A stretch of 64,000 nucleotides of DNA from Luteococcus japonicus. Its GTDB lineage: Bacteria; Actinomycetota; Actinomycetes; Propionibacteriales; Propionibacteriaceae. Under the pieces are notes generated by a model. It saw nothing but the letters and a program-made list of their open reading frames with translations, searched no databases and had not been told where the DNA came from. Made by a program: the position numbers and the translations under genes. Of the stretch, positions 34,980 through 43,154 are shown in pieces. The DNA is taken from NCBI RefSeq assembly GCF_003752415.1, contig NZ_RKHG01000001.1:930001-994000 (forward strand), given 5' to 3'. The number at the start of each line of letters is the position of its first letter. The first letter of the stretch is position 1.

Positions 34980-36209
34980 TCAGCTGACCTGACGGACCAG
35001 CGCCTCCGCAGCATCGAGGATCGTGGTGGTCTCGCCCTCCCAGTCGGGCTCCTGGCCGCGGTGCGGCCCGGTTGCCAGAGAGATGATCACGGCGGCGGCG
35101 CGAAGGCGCAGTTCGGTGGCGTCCACGCGCTCGTCGAAGACCGGCACCCAGCCGCGGATCAGGGCGTGCACATTGCGGGTCTGGCGCTCGTCCATCCGCT
35201 GCACGGTGGACAGGTGTGCCACCAGACAGGCCAGGTCGTCCGCCCGTCGTCCGGGGCCGATGGTGTCGACGTCCAGCAGCCCCACGATGCGACCGCCGTC
35301 GACGTGCACCTGCCCCTCGTGGAAGTCCCCGTGGGTGGGCTCGTCCCCCAGCGGGACTCCGGCCAGCCCGCTCCGGATGGCACTGGCCAGCTGTTCGGCC
35401 CGCTCGGCCTGTTCGGGCAGGGCATGGGCGATGATCTGGGCATAGTGGTCCACGGCATCCGTCCACGGTGGCCGACGCTCCAGCCTCGCCACCCCGGGTG
35501 GCAGCCGGTCGAGAAGCTCGACCACGGTCTGCCCGTCACAGGGTGGCTCGTCGTCGAACATCGCCAGCGCGAGGGGCCGGCCGGGCAATTCCCGCAGGAC
35601 GAGCAGGTGGTCATCCGTGGTGGCCACCACCTCAGGGGCAGGGACGTGGGCCTCACTCAGCAGCAGGTGGCGGGACAGCACGGCGTCGAACTGGTCCGGT
35701 CGCAGCACCTTGACGAAGAAGACCTCTCCCCTGACCCACATCCGCAGCACCGCGCGACGGCGGGGGCGGTAGCCGATCATGGTCAGCTCCACGTCATCGA
35801 GACCCACCGGCCGTCCCACCAGGCGGTGCTCGTTGACGAGCTCCACCATCCGTTCGGCGAAGGCGGCACGGGCCAGCCCCGGCAGGTCCGGGTCAGTCGG
35901 ATAGATCCACACCGCGGCGGCCGTCTCCCCGTCGCTGAAGATCTCCGCCACGTCATCGGTCCGGCTCGGCCCCTGGGCGCGCACGCTGCACCCCAGCAGT
36001 TCCTCGCGCTCCCCGAAGGTCCACCGCACGGTGGCGAGGTAGGTGGCGGTCGTGGAACGCTGCGGATCGTGGTCGACGTGGTCCAGCCGCCACTGCAGCA
36101 GGTCACCTCCGGCATGGGCCACTGCGGCCACCAGCAGCGGCTCCACCTCATCCCCGGTCAGCAGCTGCTGGCCATCGTCACCATCGCCGGGAATCGTGGA
36201 CGGGGCCAC
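34980..36209 (-). CDS. Aminoglycoside-phosphotransferase-family kinase-like protein
   Basis: Predicted small-molecule kinase of the APH/choline-kinase fold, 409 residues. The catalytic loop is THGDFHEGQV and the metal motif GLLDVDTIGPG. RGEVFFVKVL contains the ATP-contacting Lys in the N-lobe and LVLRELPG is the hinge. An N-terminal region of about 140 residues precedes the kinase and resembles the cap found in actinobacterial maltokinase-like proteins, but I cannot fix the substrate. The GTG at 36209 is three bases past the stop of the upstream CBS-domain gene, so they share a transcript. Resistance function should not be assumed from the family name. Confidence 0.75.
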   Translation of the reverse strand: MAPSTIPGDGDDGQQLLTGDEVEPLLVAAVAHAGGDLLQWRLDHVDHDPQRSTTATYLATVRWTFGEREELLGCSVRAQGPSRTDDVAEIFSDGETAAAVWIYPTDPDLPGLARAAFAERMVELVNEHRLVGRPVGLDDVELTMIGYRPRRRAVLRMWVRGEVFFVKVLRPDQFDAVLSRHLLLSEAHVPAPEVVATTDDHLLVLRELPGRPLALAMFDDEPPCDGQTVVELLDRLPPGVARLERRPPWTDAVDHYAQIIAHALPEQAERAEQLASAIRSGLAGVPLGDEPTHGDFHEGQVHVDGGRIVGLLDVDTIGPGRRADDLACLVAHLSTVQRMDERQTRNVHALIRGWVPVFDERVDATELRLRAAAVIISLATGPHRGQEPDWEGETTTILDAAEALVRQVS

Positions 36210-36212
36210 CGG

Positions 36213-37601
36213 TCAGGCCTCCGCGTCCACGACGGTTGCGGCCACGGCCGTGGCACCCGTGGCCACTGAGGGCACGTCGTCGCGGCGGCGCACGCTCAGC
36301 CAGGAGGCGCGCCGGCCGTCGAGTTCCGTGACCCGGAAGACGACGGCGGAATGTTCGGGCAGGTGGGCGAACTTGTCGGACTCCGGGTCCCTGTCCAGCT
36401 CGACGGTGATCTCGTCACCCAGGGCCGGGACGGTGCCCGACTGTGCCAGGAAGTAGCCGGCCACCGTGTCGTAGGGCCCCTCGGGAAGCAGGTAACCGAA
36501 CTTGTCCGCGAAGTCCTCCAGGGTCATCAGGCCGTCGATGTCGTTGACCTGTGTGTGGACGCCGGCCGGGGGCAGGTCGTACTCGTCGGTGATGTCACCG
36601 ATCAGTTCCTCGACCAGGTCCTCCAGGGTGACGATGCCGGCAGTGCCGCCGTACTCGTCGCGCACGATGGCCAGATGGGAGTGGGCACGGCGCATCGCGG
36701 TCAGCGCGCGCAGCACCCGCACGGTCTCCGGCAGGCTCAGCACCGGCCGGACCAGCTGCTTGATCGGGGTGGAACGGGTGGAGGGATCCATGTCCATCAG
36801 GTCACGCACGTGCAGGAATCCGACGATTCGGTCACGGGAGCCGTCGGTCACCGGGTAGCGCGAGTGCGGGGCGCCCTGCACCTCGCGGATCGCCTTGTAG
36901 GCGGGCATGTCACCGGGCAGGAAGTCCACCTCGGTGCGCGGCACCATCACCTCTCGCAGGCTGCGTTCACCGGCCTCGAAGACCTCGTCGACGATGTGGC
37001 GTTCCTCCGCGCCGAGCGTCTGGGAACCCACCACCATCTGGCGGAGCTCCTCGTTGGTGACCTCCTCGCGGGAGGCCTTCGGGTCGCCACCGAGCAGCCG
37101 CACGGCGGCATCGGTGGACTTGCCGAGGAACCAGATCACCGGACGCGTGATGCGGGCGATCGAGTCAACCAGGGGTGCGATGGCCAGCGAGAAGCCCTCC
37201 GCGCGTTGCATGGCGATCCGCTTGGCGGTCAGCTCACCCAGCACGATGGAGAAGTAGGAGATGGCGATGGTGATCAGCACCAGGGCGGCGGTATTGGCCA
37301 GCGAGCTCGGCAGGCCGGCCTCGACCAGCACCGGGCTGAGGGCCGGCGCCAGCGTGGCGCCACCGAAGGCCGAGGACAGGAAGCCGGACAGGGTCACGCC
37401 GATCTGCACGGCGGACAGGAAGAGGTTCGGATCCGACGTGAGCCGGGCCACCGCCTCCCCGCGCTTGCCGCGGCCAGCCAGGTTCTTCACCTGGCTCTCG
37501 CGCAGGCTGACCAGCGCCATCTCCGCGCCGGAGAAGACTCCGCCGATGCAGATGAACAGCAGGATCAGGGCCACATTGGTCAGGACCTCGGAGGTGCTCA
37601 T
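36213..37601 (-). CDS. CNNM/CorC-HlyC family membrane protein (DUF21-CBS-CorC)
   Basis: Membrane protein of 462 residues, widely annotated hemolysin or Mg/Co efflux family. The N-terminal DUF21 transmembrane domain has ILLFICIGGVFSGAEMALVS and GVTLSGFLSSAFGGATLAP. A CBS pair covers roughly residues 205-330 (VMVPRTEVDFLPGD, HSHLAIVRDEYGGTAGIVTLEDLVEE). The C-terminal CorC_HlyC domain starts near FADKFGYLLPEG. Likely role: ion (Mg2+) homeostasis; the hemolysin name has no support here. It starts an operon with the downstream kinase-like gene. Confidence 0.9.
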   Translation of the reverse strand: MSTSEVLTNVALILLFICIGGVFSGAEMALVSLRESQVKNLAGRGKRGEAVARLTSDPNLFLSAVQIGVTLSGFLSSAFGGATLAPALSPVLVEAGLPSSLANTAALVLITIAISYFSIVLGELTAKRIAMQRAEGFSLAIAPLVDSIARITRPVIWFLGKSTDAAVRLLGGDPKASREEVTNEELRQMVVGSQTLGAEERHIVDEVFEAGERSLREVMVPRTEVDFLPGDMPAYKAIREVQGAPHSRYPVTDGSRDRIVGFLHVRDLMDMDPSTRSTPIKQLVRPVLSLPETVRVLRALTAMRRAHSHLAIVRDEYGGTAGIVTLEDLVEELIGDITDEYDLPPAGVHTQVNDIDGLMTLEDFADKFGYLLPEGPYDTVAGYFLAQSGTVPALGDEITVELDRDPESDKFAHLPEHSAVVFRVTELDGRRASWLSVRRRDDVPSVATGATAVAATVVDAEA

Positions 37602-37681
37602 GCCTCACCCAAGGCCTTGCCCCACAGGGCCGCGTCATGCCAGATATTCACCACTGCAGGATACCGGCCATCCGCGGCGGC

Positions 37682-38287
37682 TCATTCCACCAGCAGGCCG
37701 AGCGGGTCCGCCTCGAAGGACTCCTGGGCCTCCAACTCGTCGGTGACCAGCGGGAAGACCGCCTTGCGAAGCTCCTGCAGCCCGGGCACCTGAACCAGCT
37801 CGTGGGCCAGGATGTCCTCCACCACGGCATCCACATTGCCCGCGATGTCCGCGGAGGCCTGGCCCCGCTGGGCGGCGACGGCGTCGGCCAGCGCCTTCGG
37901 GTCCACCACGACGAGGTCCGCCCGGATCACCAGGCTCACGAAGCCCGGTTCGCCGTCCTGGCCATCGGGTGCGGTGGTATCCCGTGAGCTGGCATTCAGA
38001 GCGGTGACCTCCTCGAAACCCCCCTCCTCGGGCAGCTCGTCGCCCTCGTCGTCCTCATCGGTCAGGCAGATCGGGAAGCTGCCGCTGTAGTCGAAGGCGG
38101 CATCGTCATAGCCGAGCAGGGCCGTCCGGAGCTCGGCATCCTGGCGCATGGCGTCCTCCAGGTCATAGGAGTCCTCGTCGCTGATTGCCAGGAGGGCCTG
38201 AGCGTGTGCCTGCAGCGCGGCGGCGGCGGCCTGCGCTCGTTCGGCGAGTTGGTTGCGGGCGTCCGCGGTCCACAGGGTGTCGGTCAT
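37682..38287 (-). CDS. Hypothetical acidic protein
   Basis: 201 residues, no recognised domain. An N-terminal Ala/Gln-rich helix (ARNQLAERAQAAAAALQAHAQALL) is followed by a very acidic middle (LTDEDDEGDELPEEGGFEE) and a mixed alpha/beta C-terminal half (FVSLVIRADLVVVDPKALADAV). The protein is soluble with no signal. It diverges from purU across only 30 bp. The ATG at 38287 has no convincing Shine-Dalgarno. Function unknown. Confidence 0.7.
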   Translation of the reverse strand: MTDTLWTADARNQLAERAQAAAAALQAHAQALLAISDEDSYDLEDAMRQDAELRTALLGYDDAAFDYSGSFPICLTDEDDEGDELPEEGGFEEVTALNASSRDTTAPDGQDGEPGFVSLVIRADLVVVDPKALADAVAAQRGQASADIAGNVDAVVEDILAHELVQVPGLQELRKAVFPLVTDELEAQESFEADPLGLLVE

Positions 38288-38304
38288 GACCACCAGCCTG
38301 CCAC

Positions 38305-38310
38305 TACTGT
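38305..38310 (+). promoter_or_regulatory. Putative -10 element for leaderless purU mRNA
   Basis: TACTGT ends seven bases before the GTG at 38318, inside the 30-bp divergent gap. No Shine-Dalgarno sequence is present. Confidence 0.4.
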
Positions 38311-38317
38311 GGGGCGG

Positions 38318-39172
38318 GTGAGCAATGAGCACCAGATCTGGGTCCTGACCATCGGCTGCAACGACCGCCCCGGCATCGTCCATGCGGTCTCCGGAGCCTG
38401 CGTGGCGGCCGACGGGAACATCGTCGAGTGCCAGCAGTTCTCCTCGGAGGACTCGGGTCGCTTCTTCATGCGCCTGACCCTGGACACGGTGCTGGACCGC
38501 GCGGGCATCGAGGCTGCCCTCGCCCCCGTCGTCGAGGACCTGGACGCCAGTTGGGAACTGGACCTGGTCTCCCGGCCGACGCGCACCCTGGTGCTGGCAT
38601 CCAAGGCGGGCCACTGCCTCAATGACCTGCTCTTCCGCCAGCGCAGCGGACACCTGAACATCGAGATCCCCCGTGTCCTGGCGAACCACCCGGACCTGGG
38701 TGGCCTCGCGGGCTTCTACGGCATCGACTTCGAAGACCACGCCGTCACCCCGGAGACCAAGCCCGCCTTCGAGGCCCGTATCCTGGAGCTGGTCGACGAA
38801 TTCGACATCGAGCTGGTCGTCCTGGCGCGCTACATGCAGATCCTCTCCCCCGGACTGTGCGAGGCCCTGTCCGGGCGCGCCATCAACATCCACCACTCCT
38901 TCCTGCCCGGCTTCAAGGGGGCCAATCCCTACCGCCAGGCGCACAATCGCGGCGTCAAGCTGATCGGCGCGACGGCGCACTTCGTCACCAGCGACCTGGA
39001 CGAGGGGCCGATCATCGAGCAGAACGTGGTGCGCGTGGACCACTCGCAGAGCGTCGCGCAGCTCACCTCGATCGGGCAGGACGAGGAGAGCCGCACCCTC
39101 ACGGAAGCCGTGAAGCTGTTCGCGGAGCGTCGGGTCTTCCTGGACGGGCACCGGACGATCATCTTCCGCTGA
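38318..39172 (+). CDS. purU: Formyltetrahydrofolate deformylase
   Basis: Hydrolyses 10-formyl-THF to formate and THF, balancing one-carbon pools and supplying formate. 284 residues: an N-terminal ACT domain (TIGCNDRPGIVHAVSGA), then a formyltransferase fold with RSGHLNIEIPRVLANH, LARYMQILSP and the catalytic INIHHSFLPGF; GATAHFVTSDLDEGPIIEQ is the conserved Asp region. The GTG at 38318 is supported by the family length and the -10-like TACTGT seven bases upstream. Related to purN at 48261, which lacks the ACT domain. Confidence 0.94.
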   Translation: MSNEHQIWVLTIGCNDRPGIVHAVSGACVAADGNIVECQQFSSEDSGRFFMRLTLDTVLDRAGIEAALAPVVEDLDASWELDLVSRPTRTLVLASKAGHCLNDLLFRQRSGHLNIEIPRVLANHPDLGGLAGFYGIDFEDHAVTPETKPAFEARILELVDEFDIELVVLARYMQILSPGLCEALSGRAINIHHSFLPGFKGANPYRQAHNRGVKLIGATAHFVTSDLDEGPIIEQNVVRVDHSQSVAQLTSIGQDEESRTLTEAVKLFAERRVFLDGHRTIIFR

Positions 39173-39249
39173 TTTTCCTTGCATGGTGAAAAACTCGCCG
39201 GAGAATCTCGACGTCATGGTGAACATCCCACCAACACCCGGGCGCACAA

Positions 39250-39289
39250 TTGTGAGGCAAGTCTCACAAATCGAGTGACATCGGTCACA
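39250..39289. promoter_or_regulatory. Two adjacent palindromic operators upstream of the acetate-type symporter
   Basis: First site, 39250-39269: TTGTGAG-N6-CTCACAA, a perfect inverted repeat. Second site, 39274-39289: AGTGA-CATCGG-TCACA, one base from the CRP/GlxR consensus TGTGA-N6-TCACA. Both lie 75-115 bp before the DUF485 start, in or just upstream of the promoter. In Corynebacterium glutamicum GlxR regulates acetate uptake, so cAMP-type control is a fair inference for the second site. The first is two bases longer than a CRP site and may bind another regulator. Confidence 0.55.
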
Positions 39290-39362
39290 TTTGCGGCTAG
39301 CTTTGCTCCAGCTACTGCCACCGGACGGCATGAGCTACCACTGCGACGATGCAAGGAGCCCA

Positions 39363-39824
39363 ATGTCAACGCCACATCAGCCGAGCCCGGAGCCACAGGC
39401 CCGGCGTGCTTCCCAGCTGCCCGATGACGTACCCGTGCACGATGACCCGGAACGTCACCTCCCCGAACACCACAACCCGCTGCCCGAACTGGACGGCCCG
39501 CACGCCTACGTCGTCGATGACGCCAAGCTCGCCGCGGTGCAGGCCTCGGACGAGTTCCAGGAGCTCAAGAAGCGCTTCCGCAACTTCGCCTTCCCTCTGA
39601 GCGCCGCCTTCCTCATCTGGTACTTCGCCTATGTGCTGCTGAGCACCTATGCGGTCGGTTTCATGTCCAGGCCGCTGTTCGGGAATGTCACCATCGGCCT
39701 CTTCCTCGGGCTGCTGCAGTTCCTGACCACCTTCGTGATCACGGCGCTGTACATCCGTCACGCCAACAAGAACCTTGACCCGATCGCCACCAAGATTCGC
39801 GCACAGCTGGAGGGCACCCGATGA
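39363..39824 (+). CDS. DUF485 membrane protein (symporter partner)
   Basis: 153-residue membrane protein with a Pro/His/Asp-rich N-terminal 70 residues and the DUF485 domain: KKRFRNFAFPLSAAFLIWYFAYVLLSTYA and a second helix pair around TIGLFLGLLQFLTTFVITALYIRHANKNLDP. Proteins of this family (YjcH) are encoded with ActP-type acetate symporters and are thought to assist them. The ATG has AAGGAG six bases upstream. The stop overlaps the symporter start (ATGA). Confidence 0.9.
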   Translation: MSTPHQPSPEPQARRASQLPDDVPVHDDPERHLPEHHNPLPELDGPHAYVVDDAKLAAVQASDEFQELKKRFRNFAFPLSAAFLIWYFAYVLLSTYAVGFMSRPLFGNVTIGLFLGLLQFLTTFVITALYIRHANKNLDPIATKIRAQLEGTR

Positions 39825-41473
39825 ACACCTACCTGCCCCTGCTGCAGACCAAGCTCGGCAACCCGATTGCCAATATCATCATCTTCGCCGTCTTCGTGGT
39901 GGTCACGCTGACCATCGTCATCCGGGTCTCCCAGGGTGGGAAGAAGAAGGCCAGCGACTTCTACACCGGCGGCGCCTCCTTCGACGGCCGCCAGAACGGC
40001 CTGGCCATCGCCGGCGACTACCTGTCCGCAGCATCCTTCCTCGGCATCGTCGGCGCCGTCGCACTGACCGGATATGACGGCCTGCTCTACTCCATCGGCT
40101 TCCTGGTGGCCTGGCTGGTCGCCCTGCTGCTGGTGGCCGAGCCGCTGCGCAACACCGGCAAGTACACGATGGCCGACGTGCTCAGCTTCCGTACCCAGGA
40201 GAAGCCGGTGCGCATGGCGGCCGCCATCTCCACCCTGGCCGTCTCCTTCTTCTACCTGCTGGCCCAAATGGCCGGCGCCGGCGGCCTGGTCTCCCTGCTG
40301 CTGGGCGTCACCGACGACATGATGCAGAACCTGGTCATCGTCCTAGTCGGCCTGCTGATGATCGTCTACGTGCTCATCGGCGGCATGAAGGGCACCACCT
40401 GGGTCCAGATGATCAAGGCCGTCCTGCTGATCGCCGGCGCCGCCATCATGACCGTCTGGGTGATGGCCCACGCTGGCTTCAACCTGTCGACGCTGATCGG
40501 CAATGCCCAGAGCAAAGCCGACGCCATCAAGGCCGCCGATCCTGCCATGGCCACGGGCTGGCACAATCTCACCGAGCCGATGGGCAAGTACGGCAAGAAC
40601 AAGCTGGGCTTCGTCTCGCTGGCCACCGCGCTGGTGCTGGGCACCGCCGGCCTGCCCCACGTGCTGATGCGCTTCTACACGGTGCCGACCGCCAAGGAGG
40701 CGCGGCGCTCGGTGACCTGGGCCATCGGTCTGATCGGTGCCTTCTACCTGTTCACCATGGTCCTGGGTTACGGCGTCGCGTGGCTGGTGGGTTACGACAT
40801 CGTCGACACCCTGCCCGGCAAGGCCAATGCGGCCGCCCCGGCACTCGCCTTCTGGCTGCCCGGCAAGGGTCTGGGTGGCACGCTCTTCCTGGCGATCATC
40901 GCCGGCATCGCCTTCGCCACCATCCTCGCAGTCGTCGCGGGCCTGGCGATCACCGCGAGCGCCTCCTTCGCGCACGACATCTACAACGCGATCATGAAGG
41001 ACGGCAATGCAGACCCGACCCAGGAGGTCAAGGTTGCCCGCAACACCGTCGTGGTGATCGGCCTGCTCGCCATCGTCGGTGGCATCGCCGCCAAGAGCCA
41101 GAACATCGCCTTCCTGGTGGCCCTGGCCTTCGCCATTGCTGCCTCGGCCAACCTCCCGTCGATCCTGTACTCGCTGTACTGGAAGCGGTTCAACACCCGT
41201 GGCGCGGTGATGTCCATCTACGGTGGCCTGATCTCCGCTCTGGTGCTGATCACCTTCTCCCCGGCCGTCTCCGGCACCAAGACCTCGATGTTCCCGAATG
41301 CGGACTTCGCCTGGTTCCCGCTGGACAACCCGGCCCTGGTCAGCGTGCCCATCGGCTTCATCCTGGGCTGGCTCGGTTCGATCAGCTCCAAGGAATACAA
41401 CCCGGAGAAGTACACCGAGATGGAGGTTCGCTCCATGACCGGTGCCGGAGCCGAGGGCGCCGTCGCCCACTGA
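39821..41473 (+). CDS. Sodium:solute symporter, acetate/monocarboxylate (ActP/MctC-like)
   Basis: Cation-coupled uptake of acetate or other short monocarboxylates. 550 residues, solute:sodium symporter family with about 13 hydrophobic segments. Signatures: GGASFDGRQNGLAIAGDYLSAASFLG near the N-terminus and GLPHVLMRFYTVPTAKEARRS in the middle, both highly conserved in ActP/MctC. The pairing with DUF485 supports an organic-acid substrate. A strong hairpin follows, then the IS-containing debris region. Confidence 0.92.
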   Translation: MNTYLPLLQTKLGNPIANIIIFAVFVVVTLTIVIRVSQGGKKKASDFYTGGASFDGRQNGLAIAGDYLSAASFLGIVGAVALTGYDGLLYSIGFLVAWLVALLLVAEPLRNTGKYTMADVLSFRTQEKPVRMAAAISTLAVSFFYLLAQMAGAGGLVSLLLGVTDDMMQNLVIVLVGLLMIVYVLIGGMKGTTWVQMIKAVLLIAGAAIMTVWVMAHAGFNLSTLIGNAQSKADAIKAADPAMATGWHNLTEPMGKYGKNKLGFVSLATALVLGTAGLPHVLMRFYTVPTAKEARRSVTWAIGLIGAFYLFTMVLGYGVAWLVGYDIVDTLPGKANAAAPALAFWLPGKGLGGTLFLAIIAGIAFATILAVVAGLAITASASFAHDIYNAIMKDGNADPTQEVKVARNTVVVIGLLAIVGGIAAKSQNIAFLVALAFAIAASANLPSILYSLYWKRFNTRGAVMSIYGGLISALVLITFSPAVSGTKTSMFPNADFAWFPLDNPALVSVPIGFILGWLGSISSKEYNPEKYTEMEVRSMTGAGAEGAVAH

Positions 41474-41498
41474 CCGGTCCAACCGCTGCACCACCGAT

Positions 41499-41528
41499 GC
41501 GGCCGTCCTCCCCTGGGAGGGCGGCCGC
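41499..41528 (+). terminator. Hairpin after symporter gene
   Basis: GCGGCCG-T-CCTCCC pairs with GGGAGG-G-CGGCCGC, with only a two-base loop and one mismatch. It begins 25 bp past the stop at 41473. Confidence 0.75.
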
Positions 41529-41549
41529 TTCCCATGCCCGCGGCCGCAC

Positions 41550-41598
41550 GTCGCGCCTGTCCGTGCACCTGGCACCTCGCACACCTGCCGCCATGTGC
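41550..41598 (-). repeat. 80-bp repeat copy A, left part (split by IS)
   Basis: Joined to 43012-43042 it aligns with copy B at 44014-44095 at roughly three quarters identity. Shared blocks are GTCGCGCCTGTCCGTG, CCTGGCACC and, in the other part, GGTGCACAAG and CGGCGC. The IS481-type element inserted here. Confidence 0.6.
41584..41598 (+). repeat. Left 15-bp target-site duplication of the IS
   Basis: CCTGCCGCCATGTGC immediately precedes the left terminal repeat and is repeated exactly at 42997-43011. Confidence 0.9.
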
Positions 41599-42996
41599 TG
41601 TCATGTAGCAACACTTCTGGGACACCGGGGTGTCATGACTTCTGGGACGGTCGGGTGTCATGACATCTGGGGCAGTTCGCTGGGGGAATGGGAAGCGCAT
41701 TGTCGCCACGGGTTCGTGAGCAGATCGTCCGGTTCGATCCCGACGTGGAGCAGGTCTCGGTCAGCGAGTTCTGCCGACGGGCGGGGATCTCGACATCCTC
41801 GTTCTACCGAGTCCGAGACAAGGCCACCGAACGCGGGCTGGCCGCTGCGTTGGTCCCCGAGTCACGGGCGCCCAAGCATCCCGCCACCATCTACACGGAC
41901 TGGACTCGTCTCCTGGTACGCGTGACCCACGCGGAACTGGTGGCCGAGGGCAAGGACTGTGGCCCGTGGTCGGTCGAGTGGCGCCTGTTTCAACGGGAGG
42001 CGGACCCGCTGCCGTCTCGGTCCACGATCGCCCGGATCCTGCGCAGCGAAGGCCTGTCAGCGCCCTCACCCCGCAAACGTCCCCGCGCCTCGTACCGTCG
42101 CTTCCGACGAGCCAGGGCCAACGAACTGTGGCAACTCGACGGCATGGAATGGCACCTGCCTGAGATCGGGCTGGTCACCATCTACCACGTCGTCGACGAC
42201 CATTCCCGCCTCTGCCCAGCCCTGATCGCCGTGGCAGGTGGCGAGTCCACGGCCGGCGCCCGGCAGGCCCTCCAATCCGGGATCGACGCGTTCGGCCCGC
42301 CTCAGAGCGTGTTGTCCGACAACGGCGCGGCGTTCAACCAGCACCGACGCGGACGCTTGTCCGCGACTGAGGTCTGGCTAGCCGGGCTTGGGATCCGGCC
42401 GATCTCGGGGCGGGTCAGCCACCCACAAACCCAAGGCAAGGTCGAACGCTCTCACCAGCCACTGCAACGCTGGCTCCATGCCCGCACACCGACCACCCTG
42501 CAGGACCTCACCCAGGCCCTGGACGGCTACCGGAACTGGTACAACCACGAACGCCAACACCAAGGCCTGGGGCATCACCTGACGCCCATGGCCGTCTGGC
42601 AAGTAGCCTCCAAGGCCGGACCCGAGCCCCGAGCGATTCCGCTCGACCTGCTCTACAGCCAGTCCTTGCGGCAGCCCACCCAGCCCGCAAAGAACCGGAT
42701 CGAGGACCGCACTATCGGCGGGGACCTGCGCACCGCGTGGAAGGGCACCAGCATCGGTTTCGGCCCTGGCATGGCCCACCAACTGGTCCACCTCGTCGAA
42801 ACCGACGGCCAGCTCGACATCTTCGACGACAACGGTGAACTCCACGCCAGCATCCCCTGGCCATCACCCACCAAATACGTCTCGGTCACCCAACCACCCC
42901 ACCGGCTGGTCCCCGTCATCGACCGCCGCAGCCGCGCCTACAAACTGTCCCAGATTTCATGACATCTGGGAGTCCCAGAAGTGATGAGACATGACA
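41599..42996 (+). mobile_element. IS481-family insertion sequence, complete, 1398 bp
   Basis: Terminal inverted repeats start TGTCATGT at both ends. The outer 28 bp match at 24 positions (shared block CACTTCTGGGAC). The element is flanked by an exact 15-bp duplication, within the range known for IS481. Shorter copies of TGTCATGA-x-TCTGGG repeat inside the left end (41631, 41658) and the right end (complement of 42945-42964), probably accessory transposase sites. One intact transposase gene is inside. Exact duplications imply a recent insertion, into repeat copy A. Confidence 0.93.
41688..42962 (+). CDS. IS481-family transposase
   Basis: DDE transposase, 424 residues, intact. N-terminal helix-turn-helix (VSEFCRRAGISTSSFYRVRD), then the RNase-H-like core with the three catalytic acids in WQLDGMEWH, VLSDNGAAFN and QTQGKVERSHQPLQ. 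KRPRASYRRFRRARANELWQ before the first Asp is typical of the family. The ATG has GGGGGA just upstream. The stop lies within the inner right-end repeat. Codon use matches a high-GC host. Confidence 0.95.
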   Translation: MGSALSPRVREQIVRFDPDVEQVSVSEFCRRAGISTSSFYRVRDKATERGLAAALVPESRAPKHPATIYTDWTRLLVRVTHAELVAEGKDCGPWSVEWRLFQREADPLPSRSTIARILRSEGLSAPSPRKRPRASYRRFRRARANELWQLDGMEWHLPEIGLVTIYHVVDDHSRLCPALIAVAGGESTAGARQALQSGIDAFGPPQSVLSDNGAAFNQHRRGRLSATEVWLAGLGIRPISGRVSHPQTQGKVERSHQPLQRWLHARTPTTLQDLTQALDGYRNWYNHERQHQGLGHHLTPMAVWQVASKAGPEPRAIPLDLLYSQSLRQPTQPAKNRIEDRTIGGDLRTAWKGTSIGFGPGMAHQLVHLVETDGQLDIFDDNGELHASIPWPSPTKYVSVTQPPHRLVPVIDRRSRAYKLSQIS

Positions 42997-43011
42997 CCTG
43001 CCGCCATGTGC
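42997..43011 (+). repeat. Right 15-bp target-site duplication of the IS
   Basis: Exact copy of 41584-41598, directly after the right terminal repeat. Confidence 0.9.
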
Positions 43012-43042
43012 ACGACCAGGCATCAGGTGCACAAGACGGCGC
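43012..43042 (-). repeat. 80-bp repeat copy A, right part (split by IS)
   Basis: Continues copy A after the insertion, with CCAGG and GGTGCACAAGACGGCGC. Compare 44066-44095 in copy B. Confidence 0.55.
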
Positions 43043-43091
43043 ATGGTCAGCGGCCTCCACCCTGCAGCTTGCGAGCATTCTCCAGGGCCTA

Positions 43092-43150
43092 GAAGGAGCC
43101 CACCTTCGAACGGGACAAGGACGAACTGCGCGCCATGGGTGTGCCGTCAC
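43092..43150 (+). pseudogene. Remnant of a PafB/PafC-type WYL regulator
   Basis: A short frame reads FERDKDELRAMGVP, closely matching the N-terminal FERDKDELRELGVP segment of PafB/PafC-family WYL regulators. No start, no WYL domain and no continuation are present. Only about 20 codons survive, so identification rests on this motif alone. Confidence 0.4.
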
Positions 43151-43154
43151 TCGA

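Noticed and set aside
34980-36209. Aminoglycoside-resistance gene
   Set aside because: It has the APH fold motifs, but the family is broad and the chromosomal context with a CBS membrane protein gives no support for resistance.
39250-39269. First palindrome as a CRP site
   Set aside because: Half-site spacing is two bases longer than TGTGA-N6-TCACA. Kept as an unassigned operator; only the second palindrome fits CRP/GlxR.
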